Assembly: GCA_020536535.1 (NCBI GenBank) | Contig: JAHLWZ010000946.1 | Coordinates: 1-39,722 of the forward strand | Direction of reading: 5' to 3' | DNA: 39,722 bases | Source: Pelomyxa schiedti | Taxonomy: Eukaryota > Evosea > Pelobiontida > Pelomyxidae | Shown here: piece after piece, positions 8,168 through 18,989 of the stretch | How positions within the stretch are numbered: the stretch's first letter is position 1 | Layout: every line of letters begins with the position of its first letter | Made by a program: the position numbers and the translations under genes | The notes under the pieces: generated by a model | Databases searched by the model: none | What the model saw: the letters and a program-made list of their open reading frames with translations, nothing else | What the model was told of the DNA's origin: nothing

Positions 8168-11100
8168 ATGCAGCCCTTCCTGGCCGCGTCTGCCTCTGCC
8201 ACGTCACCACACGCCTCCAAGTTAGTGCCTGGGGGGAGCGCCACCAGCACCACGTCGTCTTTCAAGCAACAGCAGCAGCAGCCGCAGGCCAGGCGACAAC
8301 CGTCGGTTGCGTCCATGGTTGGGGCGGCGATGACGCCCCATAATCGGGGGCTGGGGGGGAGCCGCGGCGGCGGGGCCGACGCGAGGGACACGGTGCCGCT
8401 GTCTCACCGATCCAACACGGGCGACGCCACGCTTCTGGCGCTCAAGAGGCTGGACACGCAGGGCATTCGCTCTTTTAAAAGGTACGGGGGGCGTGTCCCT
8501 TGTTGTTGTTGTGAATTGTGGGAGTCAACTGGGGACACATTTGTTCGTGGTTTCTGTGTTTCTAAATGGAAAACACAAACCAAAACAGGAACCAAATATC
8601 TTCAGACCGCCCAAGAGTATGCTAGTAGTCTTCCTTTCTATAGAGATTAAAAAAAGATTTTCGTTTTTTAGACAGCCCCTGTGGAAGCAGCTAATAGGGA
8701 AGATGTCCCACCAGATGCCGATATTCTGGACCCATTGTTTCGAATTGTTGACCCAATTGCCATTTCTCCACTTGTGAGTGAGCACCGTGATATTAGAGCC
8801 AAAATTGTTGACTCTGTTTCAGCGTCTTATCGGATTTCCATTTATTGGAGTACTGCTGTGCTGGGCTTTGCTTTTTATTTGCCTGGCAGTTGATCGCAGC
8901 TTGGAAAAATGGTATATTGGTGACAAGCCAGTTTGGTACAATTACACACCAATGGCCCTCACTTGGACGCTTTTCAACAGTGGCTATAATCAATGTACTT
9001 TTTCCCCCCCGTAGTCACTTTAACCTGCTTTATCAGCGTTTTCACTGTGGCAAGGATTGATTCCTGCAACGAATATGATTTTCGGAATTGTAATTACCAT
9101 CAGCTTTGTTTCAATACAAAATACTATGGAAAAAACTTCCCCTGTCGTTTTCCGCCATGTAACCTTCTCAAGTATCTCATTTTCAACTGACCCCTTTTTG
9201 TCCAGTTCTATACTGCCAAGTTCGTCATAATTTACTTTGCATTCTTATTTGTTCTCAATGTGCTCGTTTTCTGGTGTGGCCTCGAAACTGGTGGCCCTGT
9301 TGGAATTAAATTGGATGTGGATGTTGAGGGGCTTGAGGTTGACCCAAGGTCCCACTTCCCAAGACTTGCAACATGTGCCCTTTTTCCTTTTTCTATCTCT
9401 ACTCACACAACAACAACCAGTTGTAGCAGTCTTCTTTTCCAACTTGCAGATTTTCTTTCTGTTCCCCTTCCTGATCAAAGCCATGGGAATTCTGGATCCC
9501 AACCAAGTGGTGAGCAATCTGGTTGAGAAGGGCCTAAACACTGTCATCGAATCTATCAACTTGACAACATATGGCAACTCACGCAAGCATCAGGTGTGCC
9601 TGCTTTCGTTACCTCAATCGCGTCATTTATATTCTTTTTTTAAAAAGGAGTTGCAACAATCCACAACAAAAACCATTGATTGCCTGCTGGAGGGCACCCA
9701 TGCCTCCTCTGAAAAAGATGCAAATAAAGTTTTTTGCTCCATTGTAGTTGATGCTCTGTGCAGCTTTGGGATGCACTACGCCAACATTAAATCCAAGGTA
9801 CACTTCAAAATTTTTCTTCAAAAATCCTCACTCTGTTTGTTGTAGGCTTCAAAACAGTGGTTTGAAATTCCAACTTGGTTACGACGGTCACCTGATTTCT
9901 ACCTATTGTAATTTTCTATTCCCACAACAAAACGGAATAACTTCTCCAATGTAGAAATGATGATAGCATCCAAGAGTTGGTGCAACGTGAAACCTGGGTG
10001 GAATGGAAACTTATGCGTCAGTATCAGCACCTTTATTCTCAAGGGCTGATGACTTTCCACAATGATCTGTGCTACCACATTTGCATCAGCACCAGGATTC
10101 TTGGGCTAGCTTTCGCACACGAAGGACATGTAACAGGACTGGACTTGGCCATCAAATTTTTCAATACTTATCTTCGAGCTGGAATAAGTGCGTTATTGTG
10201 ATGTGGGGTGACTTCACTAAGAGTTACCCTGAATAGACTTTGGGGATATCAAAGTTGTTTATAATACACTTTTTCAGTACAGGGTGCTGGGTGAACGACT
10301 TCTTACTAGACACAGAGGTACAAACTAACAGTTATTCGACCGTTTCTCCTCTTATGTACCCAACAGATATTGAGCTGTCAACTGCAGTTCGTGCTGTCAA
10401 GATTGCTAAGTATGCCCTATATTACGCCGACCAATGCCGCGCAAGAGGCGGTGCCTTTTTGTTCCTTGTGGAAACAGTGGCCCAAGACTTGAGAGTACTG
10501 TGCGAAACAGCCTATTTCAGCTACTCATTGCCACAATTTGCGACATCAGAGAGCATGAATCAAAACAGAACAAAGAAGTACTCCGAAATTCATAGCAAAC
10601 TACTTGAGGTTCTCTTCCTTTTTCTTTTCACCAAGGGCAACTAATAACATAGTAATGCAGATATTCCTGAAGTTAGGAGATATGCCATGCCGAGATGTCC
10701 GCGGAGTTCTTCGCGCCCAAGTCATTCTTGCCACTTTCTATCTGCACCACAAGCAACAGGATCCTGCCAGGCAAATATCTTCGAAATTAAGAAGGTTCCC
10801 ACTTCTCCTAAAGAAAATAAAAGCTTTATTCTTTCCTGCCCAGGACGGAGTTCACTCCCACGCTGTATAGTATCTATTATGAGCTCAGCACTGGAACCAC
10901 AAAAGAGTTCTGGGAAGTCAGTGAGCGAGGATACAACTTTGCCTACATGGACAAGCGGCTTGCGAACTACCTGAATGAGTTCTATGGATGGTTTGAATGG
11001 TTCACACCAAATGAAGGAGACAAGGACTCAGGGTTCTGGTCAACAGCCGGTAATGGCTACACCTTTTTTCCCAGCCATTATTAACCTGGCCCTCAGAAGG

Positions 11101-11188
11101 AAAAAAGCTGAAAGTGCAACAAGAACTCACCAATTTCGATGAATCAGATGATGAAGAAGACAACCAAGACGGCGCGGGTTTGCTGTAA
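8168..11188 (+). CDS. multi-pass membrane protein of unknown family, acidic C-terminus
   Basis: Long spliced gene. Exon 1 (8168-8481) encodes a Ser/Gln/Gly-rich cytosolic N-terminus (MQPFLAASASATSPHASK). Exon 2 (8698-8773) gives EDVPPDADILDPLFRIVDP. After a 49-nt intron with a GTGAGT donor, exon 3 starts at 8823 with a transmembrane helix, FPFIGVLLCWALLFICLAV. More membrane helices follow (TLTCFISVFTVA; KFVIIYFAFLFVLNVLVFW near 9220-9280; a Phe/Leu-rich helix near 9445-9480). A Cys-rich loop (about 9060-9170) lies between helices. The remaining half is mainly soluble and helical (VSNLVEKGLNTVIESINL; ELVQRETWVEWKLMRQYQHL; LSTAVRAVKIAKYALYYADQ; YYELSTGTTKEFWEVSERGY). It ends NFDESDDEEDNQDGAGLL-stop at 11188. 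The helix and loop layout suggests a transporter, channel or receptor-like protein, but I cannot assign a family. Some exon borders are approximate. Confidence 0.75.
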
Positions 11189-11218
11189 AATAACACACAA
11201 GTTTATTGTAAAGGAGGG

Positions 11219-11224
11219 AATAAA
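11219..11224 (+). promoter_or_regulatory. AATAAA polyadenylation-type signal of the membrane-protein gene
   Basis: AATAAA lies 31 bp after the TAA at 11186-11188, the usual place for a cleavage and polyadenylation signal. The gap to the convergent MFS gene is only 108 bp. The mirror copy is at 28499-28504 on the minus strand. Confidence 0.5.
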
Positions 11225-11256
11225 AAATAAAGCGGGTATAAGAACCCCTATTCCCA

Positions 11257-11262
11257 TTTATT
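11257..11262 (-). promoter_or_regulatory. AATAAA polyadenylation-type signal of the MFS gene
   Basis: On the minus strand, AATAAA follows the MFS stop codon (11297-11299) by about 34 bp. It faces the plus-strand signal at 11219, so the two transcripts probably end within the same short interval. The mirror copy is at 28461-28466 on the plus strand. Confidence 0.5.
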
Positions 11263-11296
11263 GTGTTCCCATTTGGCAAAAACAAAGTGCCTCTCT

Positions 11297-13211
11297 TCAG
11301 ACATCATGGCTTCTTCCCACTCCCTTTTTATCCTCCAATTCCACTTCTTGGAATGCCTTTGATAGCCCACCACCGGCGGTGTCCTGTTTTACAAATGCCC
11401 ACCCACAAGCCCAAAATGCCACGCTGAGGCACATCACTGCCGGCACAATTGCGATTGCAAGCCGGAGGTTCCCTGTGGAATCTGATATGGCTCCCACAAT
11501 GGCGGGGCTGGCCGCGTCACCAAAGGCGTGTATGAACAGAATTCCAACGGCATTGGAGCGGCCCCGCATGTTGGCCGATACACAATTGGTTATAATTGCA
11601 TTGATAGGCCCTGTGTTGTTTGTGAGTGTATGTTGTTTTGGTGAGAGTATTTACTGTGTGCTTGTTGTACAAGAAAAGGATTCAGTGTTTGTTTGGTGTT
11701 ATTGAAGCTGGGGAATACCGTTAAAGAACCAGGAGAAGAAGACTATGAAGAAAAACAGGAGCTCCACAACAAGCTTTGGCAAAGTGATTACAAGTGCTAA
11801 AAACCCCAGTGAAAGGGCAAAGCCTTGCGATACAGTGCTCACTGCGAAGTATGGTTGTTCAAAGGATTTTCTGACAATGTCGGCCAGAACCCCACCCACA
11901 ATAGTGCCTGCTAAACCACCCACCATAACAATAGCCCCTACCACAACGTCTGCTTCTGCAATGGTGGCATCATAGTACCTAGTTAAGCCTCCATTAATAC
12001 GGTCCCTATTTTATTTGTGTACCTGGAGAAGAATGTTGGAAGCCAGTCTGACAATGCGCCCATCCCAAAGGTCACAGCAATATAACCGCATGTGGCGAAT
12101 ACCCATGCTCTATTCCGAAAAAGAATCTGTCACATAATTTGAGTGAGTAACGGTGGGAAGGAAGTGAAACCTTGAGCCCCTCTATTACTGGTGGAGTGGT
12201 AGATTTGGAGCTTTGTGAAACTAGACCAACTGAGGTATCCCTTTTCCCTGCCTCACCACTCTTCGGCGATTCTGTATTATCTGCTTCCCCTGTTACATCC
12301 TCTACAATGCTGCTTGCTCCTTCCGTGTCCACAACATCAAATTGGCCACGAGGCGGTTCTTTAAGTGCAGCCACGCATAGAGCAAAAAATAGTCCCGGCA
12401 CACCACTCACCAAAAAAGCCATTCGCCACCCAAAATTTTGTCCTACGAAGCCCCCAATTGCGTAGCCGAGTGCTACTCCAACAGGGATCACAACATAGTA
12501 CGCAGTGAGGGCTTTTGAGACTTGATGCTTGGGGAAGTAATCTGCTATGAGCGCAGGTGATACAGAGGTGTAAACAGCTGCATTTGTGTGGTTTGTTCTA
12601 CTTGAGAGTGAATTCATACAAAGAAACAAGAAAAAAAAAACTGTACGAGGCAAGAGGAAAGTACCTTCACCAATTCCAACAATGGTTCTGGGAATAAGTA
12701 AGGACCAGAAGGTATTGCATAGAGAGGATGCGCATGTAGCTGCTGACCACACCAATACCCCTGCCATAAGGAGGTACTAGTGTACTATTAATCGCCGAAA
12801 GGGAGCACAAACTCAATCAATCAACCTTTCTGGAAATCCCTTTATCTCCAATGTATCCAAAGACAGGAGCTGCAAGCATCTCCGCGATAACAAAGGTTGT
12901 GAGAAGAAGACCTGTTGGAATATCCATGAATTAATCCCCGATACTTACCAAAGGGGAAGAAGGAACGCCAGTTACAACACGAGGGAAAATAAAACAGACA
13001 GACCAGTCTGGAGATCAGACAGGTCCAAATCACTCTTTATCAGTTCCTTGTTGGCACTTGGAATATACCTTGGTTTTCGTGTCATACAGCTGAAAAACCC
13101 ACAATGGGGGAAGGGAGGGAAAAAAAACCTGTCGAAGTAATTAAAAGCACTCACAGTGGTCAAAACCACGAGACCAACGTATTTATTCCCAAGGAAACCT
13201 CCAACCCCCAT
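11297..13211 (-). CDS. spinster-like major facilitator superfamily transporter
   Basis: Polytopic carrier of the MFS. In spinster and Spns homologues the cargo is a lysosomal or plasma-membrane lipid such as sphingosine phosphate or a lysophospholipid; cargo here is not known. The chosen start (minus, 13211) gives MGVGGFLGNKYVGLVVLTTV then SAFNYFDR, the first helix with the family's Y-x-DR ending. Next come the LDLSDLQTGL segment, APVFGYIGDKGISRK (the MFS A motif between helices 2 and 3), IPRTIVGIGEG (helix 4), PALIADYFPKHQVSKALTAY, VGVALGYAIGGFVGQNFGWR, and FLVSGVPGLFFALCVAALKEPPRG, the EPPRG being typical of this family. A Ser/Glu-rich central loop follows, then VGAIVMVGGLAGTIVGGVLA and the last helices, ending SHDV-TGA. 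An upstream ATG in frame (minus, 13346) would add 45 residues. Introns are short. Confidence 0.86.
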
Positions 13212-13443
13212 TCTTCGTTTCTGTTGTTCGAATCCCTTGTGTGGCTTTTTTTTTCTTCTTGTAGGAAACGCGTTTGTGATTGGAGAATTTGCGGTGAAAA
13301 AGTCCTGAGAAGGGACACACGGAAGTGTTACAGGACAATGCATCATTCAACCCTTGTCAGTTTTATACTGACAATCATAAAACAAAGATGCCTTTTTATG
13401 GAATGGTTTTTCTTTTCCATTGTTTCTAGTGTTGATTGGGGTC

Positions 13444-15558
13444 CTAGAACACACCAGGGATGATGTGATTGGGTACAATCTTGCAGTACTCAGCCCAGGA
13501 CTCCCCATACTTGTGCTTTAGGCGCGAAGAGTCGCGGAACGACCTGTGCACAAGTAGCAGTGTCATGTAGATGATATAAAAGTATGGCATCACGTTCCTT
13601 TGTGAGACTGGTTATGAAAGCAGGCAACGTATAGGAAGGGAATACTTGAAACCACAGGGCAGACAAAAGGCCAGGGACATGGCTAGATCACCCACATAAT
13701 TAAAGTGTCTTGCCTGGGGAATAGTGAATGCCAGCAACATCAAACAGGAACACTCACCAATCCCCAGAAACCACTGGTCAAGAGTTTTGATTTGTGCTGT
13801 CGTCCATCAGAAGTTGAATACTCAGCTTGAACGAACCTAAGGACAGTGTAAGAGACACTTAACCGGGGTTGCAGTACGTGGCTGGCTTTCCCCATATATC
13901 GCATTTTCCGTCTTTTGCCCGGAAATAATCTTTCTGGGAATTAGCCCCCCTGAAGATGAAGTATCCAACACCTCCGAGTGCAAGAATACAACCAAACCAC
14001 CACCATTCCAATACAACGGGGTTGTAAACCAAGTAGAACCCCTGAAACTGGAGTTACTGAAGGGTCAACCCAAGGGCTCAAACCTGGAGAGTGTACATGC
14101 ATGGTAACCATACAGAGTCGCCCCATGATAGCATCCACCCAAAGTGGTCGTGGGCTATGTCAATGGTTTTTAAGTACCAGGCCTCATTCCAAAAGAAGTC
14201 ACCCACATAGAGAGCTTGAAGAAGGGTGACCAGGATCAAAGAATTTGAGACATAGCCATACTTACTAATGAAGGTTAAAAGAAACGTGAGAACAATGGGT
14301 AATTACTGATATTGTGCAGCCATGAAAGAAAAATTGATGAGGTCCCACCCTCCAATACCAGGCCTCCCATTGAAAAACAGTTTGAAATCAAGATTGCCTA
14401 TGCGTGGATTGCATTCAATTCCCATATAGAAGTCATACGCCCAACTTTGGTATAAAATAAATTTAAAAGTGTAAAAATGTAACTGCACAACATACTTTCC
14501 AGAAACCTTGCAGTCGTCAGGGTGTGTTGGGAAGTAATGAGCTTTGATATACGAAAATATAGAAAGGCCAAATCCAAAAATATTGGCGAGGACAAGAATC
14601 TTGGGCCACAGATCAAACAGTCTGTATGCCGGAAGAACTGAAGAGGAAAATTATACAATGCAATCATTTTTTTACAAAGTTACCTCCACTAAGAGTTAGC
14701 ACTGCAAACGCAATATGAGTGATGACCATCATCCTCCATCCATTTACGCGGTATATAAGCCTACATGTTACTTAACTACGTATTATAAATCAAAAAGCGC
14801 ACTTGTTCCCTGCTGGAGTGAGTTGACCTTCAGCAATAGGGGAAGGGAAATATAAATAAAATAATATCTACTTGCGTTAGGCTAAACGAAGGAGTGACAT
14901 GGCGAAGCAAACTTGAAGAGTCATCCAGGATATATAGAGGGTCACCGACGAAACCCAGTCGTGTGGGTTGTCAACAACTACTCCCCAGAGAGTCGACACC
15001 ATAGTATTAAAAAGTGAGCGTAGGCCCTGAGACTCCACTACACGAAGCGGCTCATTGACAAGAGAGCAAGTGTAGTTCTCACAACAAATGTAACAGTAAT
15101 AAAAGGCCTTTTTCCCAAAGAGATTAGAGTAGAAACAATAAAACGGAAACATACTGAAGGAGTCAAGAACATCAAAGGAGTGCCCAACTTTGTCAACAAG
15201 TCCAAAGCCGCGTAGTTCCTTCCCCACATTATTTCCTTCTCCCCACCCTCCTTCATGGATCTCGGAAGATCCGCATTTTTCTTGCGGCTTTGTGTCTTCT
15301 TTGTCTTTGTCTGGGTCTTTTTCATTGCTATGGATCTCCGCTCCCTCGTGTGGGCCTGTGTTTCCCTTTTGTTTGTTTTTCTCTGTCTAACTTTTCTGTG
15401 GACGCGTGTTTTCTCTGTGAACAGATTATTAGTTCAGCGATGAAAACACCCTTGCTGAGTCCTGAAGGAATGGAGGTAACCTGACAAAACTATTGGTCAG
15501 TGAGCGCTTACTGTTGCTGTTGAATCACCCTCGGAGAGGCAGGACCGGAAAGCGACAT
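13444..15558 (-). CDS. DHCR7: 7-dehydrocholesterol reductase (sterol delta-7 reductase)
   Basis: ER-membrane enzyme of the ERG4/ERG24 family that reduces the delta-7 double bond of 7-dehydro-sterols with NADPH, late in sterol biosynthesis. Family landmarks appear in order on the minus strand: CENYTCSL and [15 protein letters not shown] in the N-terminal third; [39 protein letters not shown] with [31 protein letters not shown] followed by [46 protein letters not shown] (cofactor-side motif); [10 protein letters not shown] and [20 protein letters not shown]. The C-terminus matches the family: [19 protein letters not shown] then [24 protein letters not shown] and TAG (13444-13446). Start chosen at ATG 15558 ([15 protein letters not shown]), followed by a GTAAGC donor; the N-terminal exon borders are approximate. 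Many short introns. Shares a 174-bp head-to-head promoter region with RPL26. Confidence 0.94.
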
Positions 15559-15732
15559 TTCCACGGGGTTAGAAATAGAAAAGAATCTGCTCGAAGAAGA
15601 CAGTTGGAAAACTTCTGACGTAAAAGATTAAGAAGCCACGGAAAAAATGAAAGTAATTAGATCCTTTTTTTTTTAATTTTTCGTTCTCTCCGTCGGTACC
15701 CTCCGTCGCACGTCGCGTGAAGATCTGCCCCG
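15559..15732. promoter_or_regulatory. inferred bidirectional promoter, DHCR7 / RPL26
   Basis: Only 174 bp separate the two start codons, which face away from each other. The stretch has a T/A run near 15664-15680 and a CG-rich part (CGTCGCACGTCGCGTG near 15705-15719) next to the RPL26 start. No TATA element is obvious. The mirror is 23991-24164. Confidence 0.5.
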
Positions 15733-16557
15733 ATGAAGTACAATCCACGTACGTCCCCCGCAAATAATCGTTTATTGCGATCTATGATCGTTGTTGTGGT
15801 GGTCTCGTTCCCTCGTGGCCGTTTTTTTGGGTGTTATTTTGTCGGCCTGTATCAACATATATCTGTCCATTACACCGAAGCCTCAAAACCAACCAACCAA
15901 ACAAAAAAAAAAACCCCGAAAGACAACTCTCATTACAACATAACACCCACCACTCAATGCACGAACCCTTAGTCATTGCCCCTAAGGTGTCAGCAGCTCC
16001 CGAAGAAAGTGCCGCAAAGCGCACTTCAGCGCCCCCTCGAGCATTAGGCGCAAAATCATGAGCTCCCCTCTCTCTAAAGAGCTCAAGGCCAAATACCACG
16101 TATGCGTAACCACCTTTACTGTAACATTGTACTTCGTTTGAGTTATCTCACGCCGTCACCAGCCCATCCTACTTCCACTTACACACTCCCCAGGTCAATT
16201 CCCTGCCCATTCGAAAGGATGACGAGGTTTTCGTTTTCCGAGGAGCTTTCAAGAACCGCGAGGGCAAAGTCACACAAGTCTACCGCAAAAAGTGGGTTAT
16301 TCACATCGACAAGCTCACCCGTGACAAATCAAACGGTGCGCTCCTTTCCCCTCTTATGCGTAGACTGTATTGACGCAATTTCAGGCGCCAGTGTTAATAT
16401 CGGCATTGACCCAAGCAAAGTGGTCATTACCAAACTGAAGCTCGACAAGGACCGCAAGGCCATTCTCGCTCGCCGCGATGCCTCCAAATACAACAAGGAT
16501 AAGCTCAAGGGTAAAATTGCCGCCCCTGTAGTTTCAGAAATGCAAAAGGTGGACTGA
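15733..16557 (+). CDS. RPL26: 60S ribosomal protein L26 (uL24)
   Basis: Component of the cytosolic large subunit near the peptide exit tunnel; the KOW domain binds 25S/28S rRNA. Four exons join in frame to 147 residues: 15733-15748 (only 16 nt, MKYNP plus one base), 15987-16099, 16194-16335 and 16385-16557. The protein reads [20 protein letters not shown], then [40 protein letters not shown] (KOW core), [18 protein letters not shown], and [20 protein letters not shown] in the last exon, ending EMQKVD-TGA. Length and motif order match eukaryotic L26. The tiny first exon and 238-nt first intron are easy to miss; without them a false start at 16058 would be chosen. Confidence 0.97.
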
Positions 16558-16757
16558 GTCTAGCAAACCATTCACATTATTCTCTTGTTTTTTTCACTCG
16601 AATTCAAAACACCAACACATTTCTGCTTGTTGCCTTCCGAGACCTCTTTATAAAAACAAAAAAAACCCCGGTTTTGTCAACGAAACAATAAGACCCTTTC
16701 CATTAAAGTATTTACAGCTAGATACAACACTCACAAGTTGTTGCCATAAGCCCGTTT
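16558..16757. other. convergent 3' gap between RPL26 and PDK1
   Basis: The 200-bp stretch between the TGA of RPL26 and the TAG of PDK1 (opposite strand) is AT-rich and contains A runs (about 16658-16671). It must hold both 3' ends. No AATAAA in a good position is seen for either gene. The mirror is 22966-23165. Confidence 0.5.
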
Positions 16758-18739
16758 CTAGTGCAACTTGGACTGCACAGAATCAAGTCCATCAAGCCAT
16801 TTCTGTGCGTTTTTGGTTGTGTCCTCAAATTTGTACGTCCTTTTACCCTGTTAAATGGTGAGGTGTGGGTGAATAACTAAAGAACGTACCGATTGGACAA
16901 AGAACTTTGCTGGCGGCTTGGACATACCGTAATGTATGCTGGAGTTTAATGGTACCTCTCCCTTGAGGGACAGTTCCTGGGGATGAATATACAACATCCG
17001 TGGTGTATTGGTAAGAAGAAGCTCCCGCTTCTGTGAGGATATTAGGGGATTGCGGTGTGGAAATACTGTTACCTGCGATGTGATTCCCTTGTGCTTGATA
17101 ACTGTGCCTGAAACTATAACGGCCTCACCTGGTTTTAGAAATCTTGCCCTTAACACAGTGAGATTTTTTATTCAAAGAGTAGGATACCTACCAATGAGCA
17201 GAATCGGCCGATTCGGCATGCGACGTAGCGGCAGTGCTGGCGGTTGTGCTTGCGGAGCTAGTGGTAGTGCCTGACGTTGTTGTTGTTGTTGCTGCTGCTG
17301 CTGAAGCTGGTGGTACTGTTGCTGACGGTGGGGCGGAAGGTGGGTCGTCAAATATGAGGGCTACAGGGAGTGGAGTGACTTCAGGAGGATCCTTTTCCCA
17401 CAAGCCTTGAAAACTGAGCCCCGCGAAGAATGGGTGTGACTTCAGCTCCTATGATGGTGTGTTAAAATAGTAAGGGAATGCAAGGCCTACATCATATCCC
17501 CGATAACCAAGCCGCTCGGTTGGATTAACAACTAGCAGTTTATCGATGAGGTCCATAAGCACAGGAGGGAAATTAGTTGGAAACTTCAGGTCCCTGCCTG
17601 ATATCCTCTGGAAGGTAAGCATATCTGTCTTTCCGTGGAAGGGAAAACGCCCTGTGGCCATCTGGTAGAGAATGCATCCTAGTCCCCAAAGATCCACCCT
17701 GGCAAAACATTACTCGGAATACATAGAAGAGAAAAGTTACGTTGGACCAATAAGGTCTAATTGAGCATTGAGTATTTCGGGACTCACATATTCTGCGGTG
17801 CCAACAAAGGAATTGGTTCTTTGTACCTCTTTTTTTTGTTGGCAAAAGTTCTTTTGCATGAATATGATACCTTGTGTAGGATTTGCTGCTTTTTCCTCAG
17901 GCGGCTTTGATAGATCCTTGGCTGTTCCGAAATCGATGAGCTTGAGGTGCATGGTTTTAGAGAGCAACAAGTTCTCGGGTTTCAAATCTCTAAGTATCTA
18001 TAAGTATGACTCATAGATAGGCACTGGGTACCTATGAATGATGCCTGTGGAGGGTTAATAGAAGGAAAGTACGAGAAATTGCACACCTCTTGAATGAAGG
18101 TGCTCTAAAGCATTTATTATTTCAGCACCATAAAACTGAATAACTGGTTCACAGAAGGTTTTGTGCTAAGACCTTTAGAAAATAGCTCAATATTGCAGGA
18201 CTCTACCTTTTGCATCAATTTCTATGTGGTCTTATTAGAGCCTGGGGAAGGGGGGAAGAAATTACCAACAATTCTCCGTTTGGACACAATTCCAGAACAT
18301 AATCTGGGGAAGTATTAAGAAGGAAGTGGTGCATGAATCCAGGACTCACGCAAGCTGGTTTCAGATCGAAATGTGCCATATAATTTGATAACATTTGGGT
18401 GATCAAGTTTGCACAAGATATCTCGTTCAGTAATCACATATTTCTGTTTGTTGAGCCTTATGATTTGTGCTTTCTCCAGCACCTTGATAGCAACTTCCCT
18501 GCCATTTTCTTTGTCCGTAGCAAGCATAACCTATCATACAAGTCAAAAAAAAAAAAAAGAAACAAAAAAAAACACACGGCTCCAAAAGAACCGATTCCGA
18601 GTTGCCTGCCCCAGTTGTAGTCTTCATAATGCTTGTTCTTTGGCTGGGCAGCGGCAGCGGCGGGCGGGGCACTAGGCTTCTGTGTGGCGTCTGTGTTGTT
18701 GGCGCTGTCGTCACTGGGATTGTTGTTGGTCGCAGACAT
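16758..18739 (-). CDS. PDPK1: 3-phosphoinositide-dependent protein kinase 1 (PDK1)
   Basis: AGC-type Ser/Thr kinase that phosphorylates the activation loop of Akt, S6K and related kinases and is recruited by 3-phosphoinositides. After a short Asn/Ser and Pro/Ala-rich N-terminus (MSATNNNPSDDSANN) come the Gly loop LGIGSFGAV, the lysine in EVAIKVLEK, KQKYVITERDILCKLDHPNV, LELCPNGELL, a 15-nt microexon (18207-18221, KLMQK), FCEPVIQFYGAEIINALEHL, the split catalytic loop IIHR/DLKPENLLLSK, LKLIDFGTAKDL, and the PDK1-type activation loop TNSFVGTAEYVSPEILN. Then VDLWGLGCILYQMATGRFPF, NPTERLGYRGYD and HPFFAGLSF. A Ser/Ala/Thr-rich linker (CAGCAGCAACAA microsatellite) leads to a C-terminal PH domain: FLKPGEAVIVSGTVIKHKG, ELLLTNTPRMLYIHP, LKGEVPLN and TYKFEDTTKNAQKWLDGL. 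TAG is at 16758-16760. Introns are mostly about 40-60 nt. All catalytic residues are present. Confidence 0.95.
18207..18221 (-). other. PDPK1: 15-nt microexon of PDK1
   Basis: On the minus strand ACATAG precedes AAATTGATGCAAAAG, which is followed by GTAGAG. It supplies KLMQK directly after PNGELL, where other PDK1 proteins have a lysine-containing helix (GELLKY in the animal enzyme). Longer versions of this exon hit stop codons in every frame. The next exon starts CACAAAACC after a 41-nt intron. The mirror is 21502-21516. Confidence 0.75.
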
Positions 18740-18989
18740 GTCGTGGAAGGGGTCCGGTGCAATGTATCGTAAAGACACAAACTTGTTTGTTTTTTTTTTT
18801 TTTTTTGGTTTTTTGAAAAAACAAAAGGCAGGAAATCAGCAGAACTTCAGTGGCATCTTGTAATTCAAACTTTTTCCTTCTTTGTGTTGTGACGAAAGTG
18901 ACACTATGACAAGTGGGCAGGGCTGCTCATTGTGCAAAAAAAAACATAGTGAAGAGTGTAGTGATGAAAGGAAGGGTCTTCTATTTACT
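18740..18989. promoter_or_regulatory. gap between the PDK1 start and the adenosine-specific-kinase 3' end
   Basis: On the minus strand this 250-bp gap follows the TAG of the adenosine-specific-kinase gene and precedes the PDK1 ATG, so it should hold the 3' end of one and the promoter of the other. It has a long T run on the plus strand (about 18789-18806; A run on the sense strand) roughly 50-65 bp before the PDK1 start. No further motif is seen. The mirror is 20734-20983. Confidence 0.4.

Noticed and set aside
16058-16557. RPL26 starting at the ATG at 16058
   Set aside because: The upstream exons 15733-15748 and 15987-16099 restore the conserved N-terminus [20 protein letters not shown], so this ATG is internal ([10 protein letters not shown]).
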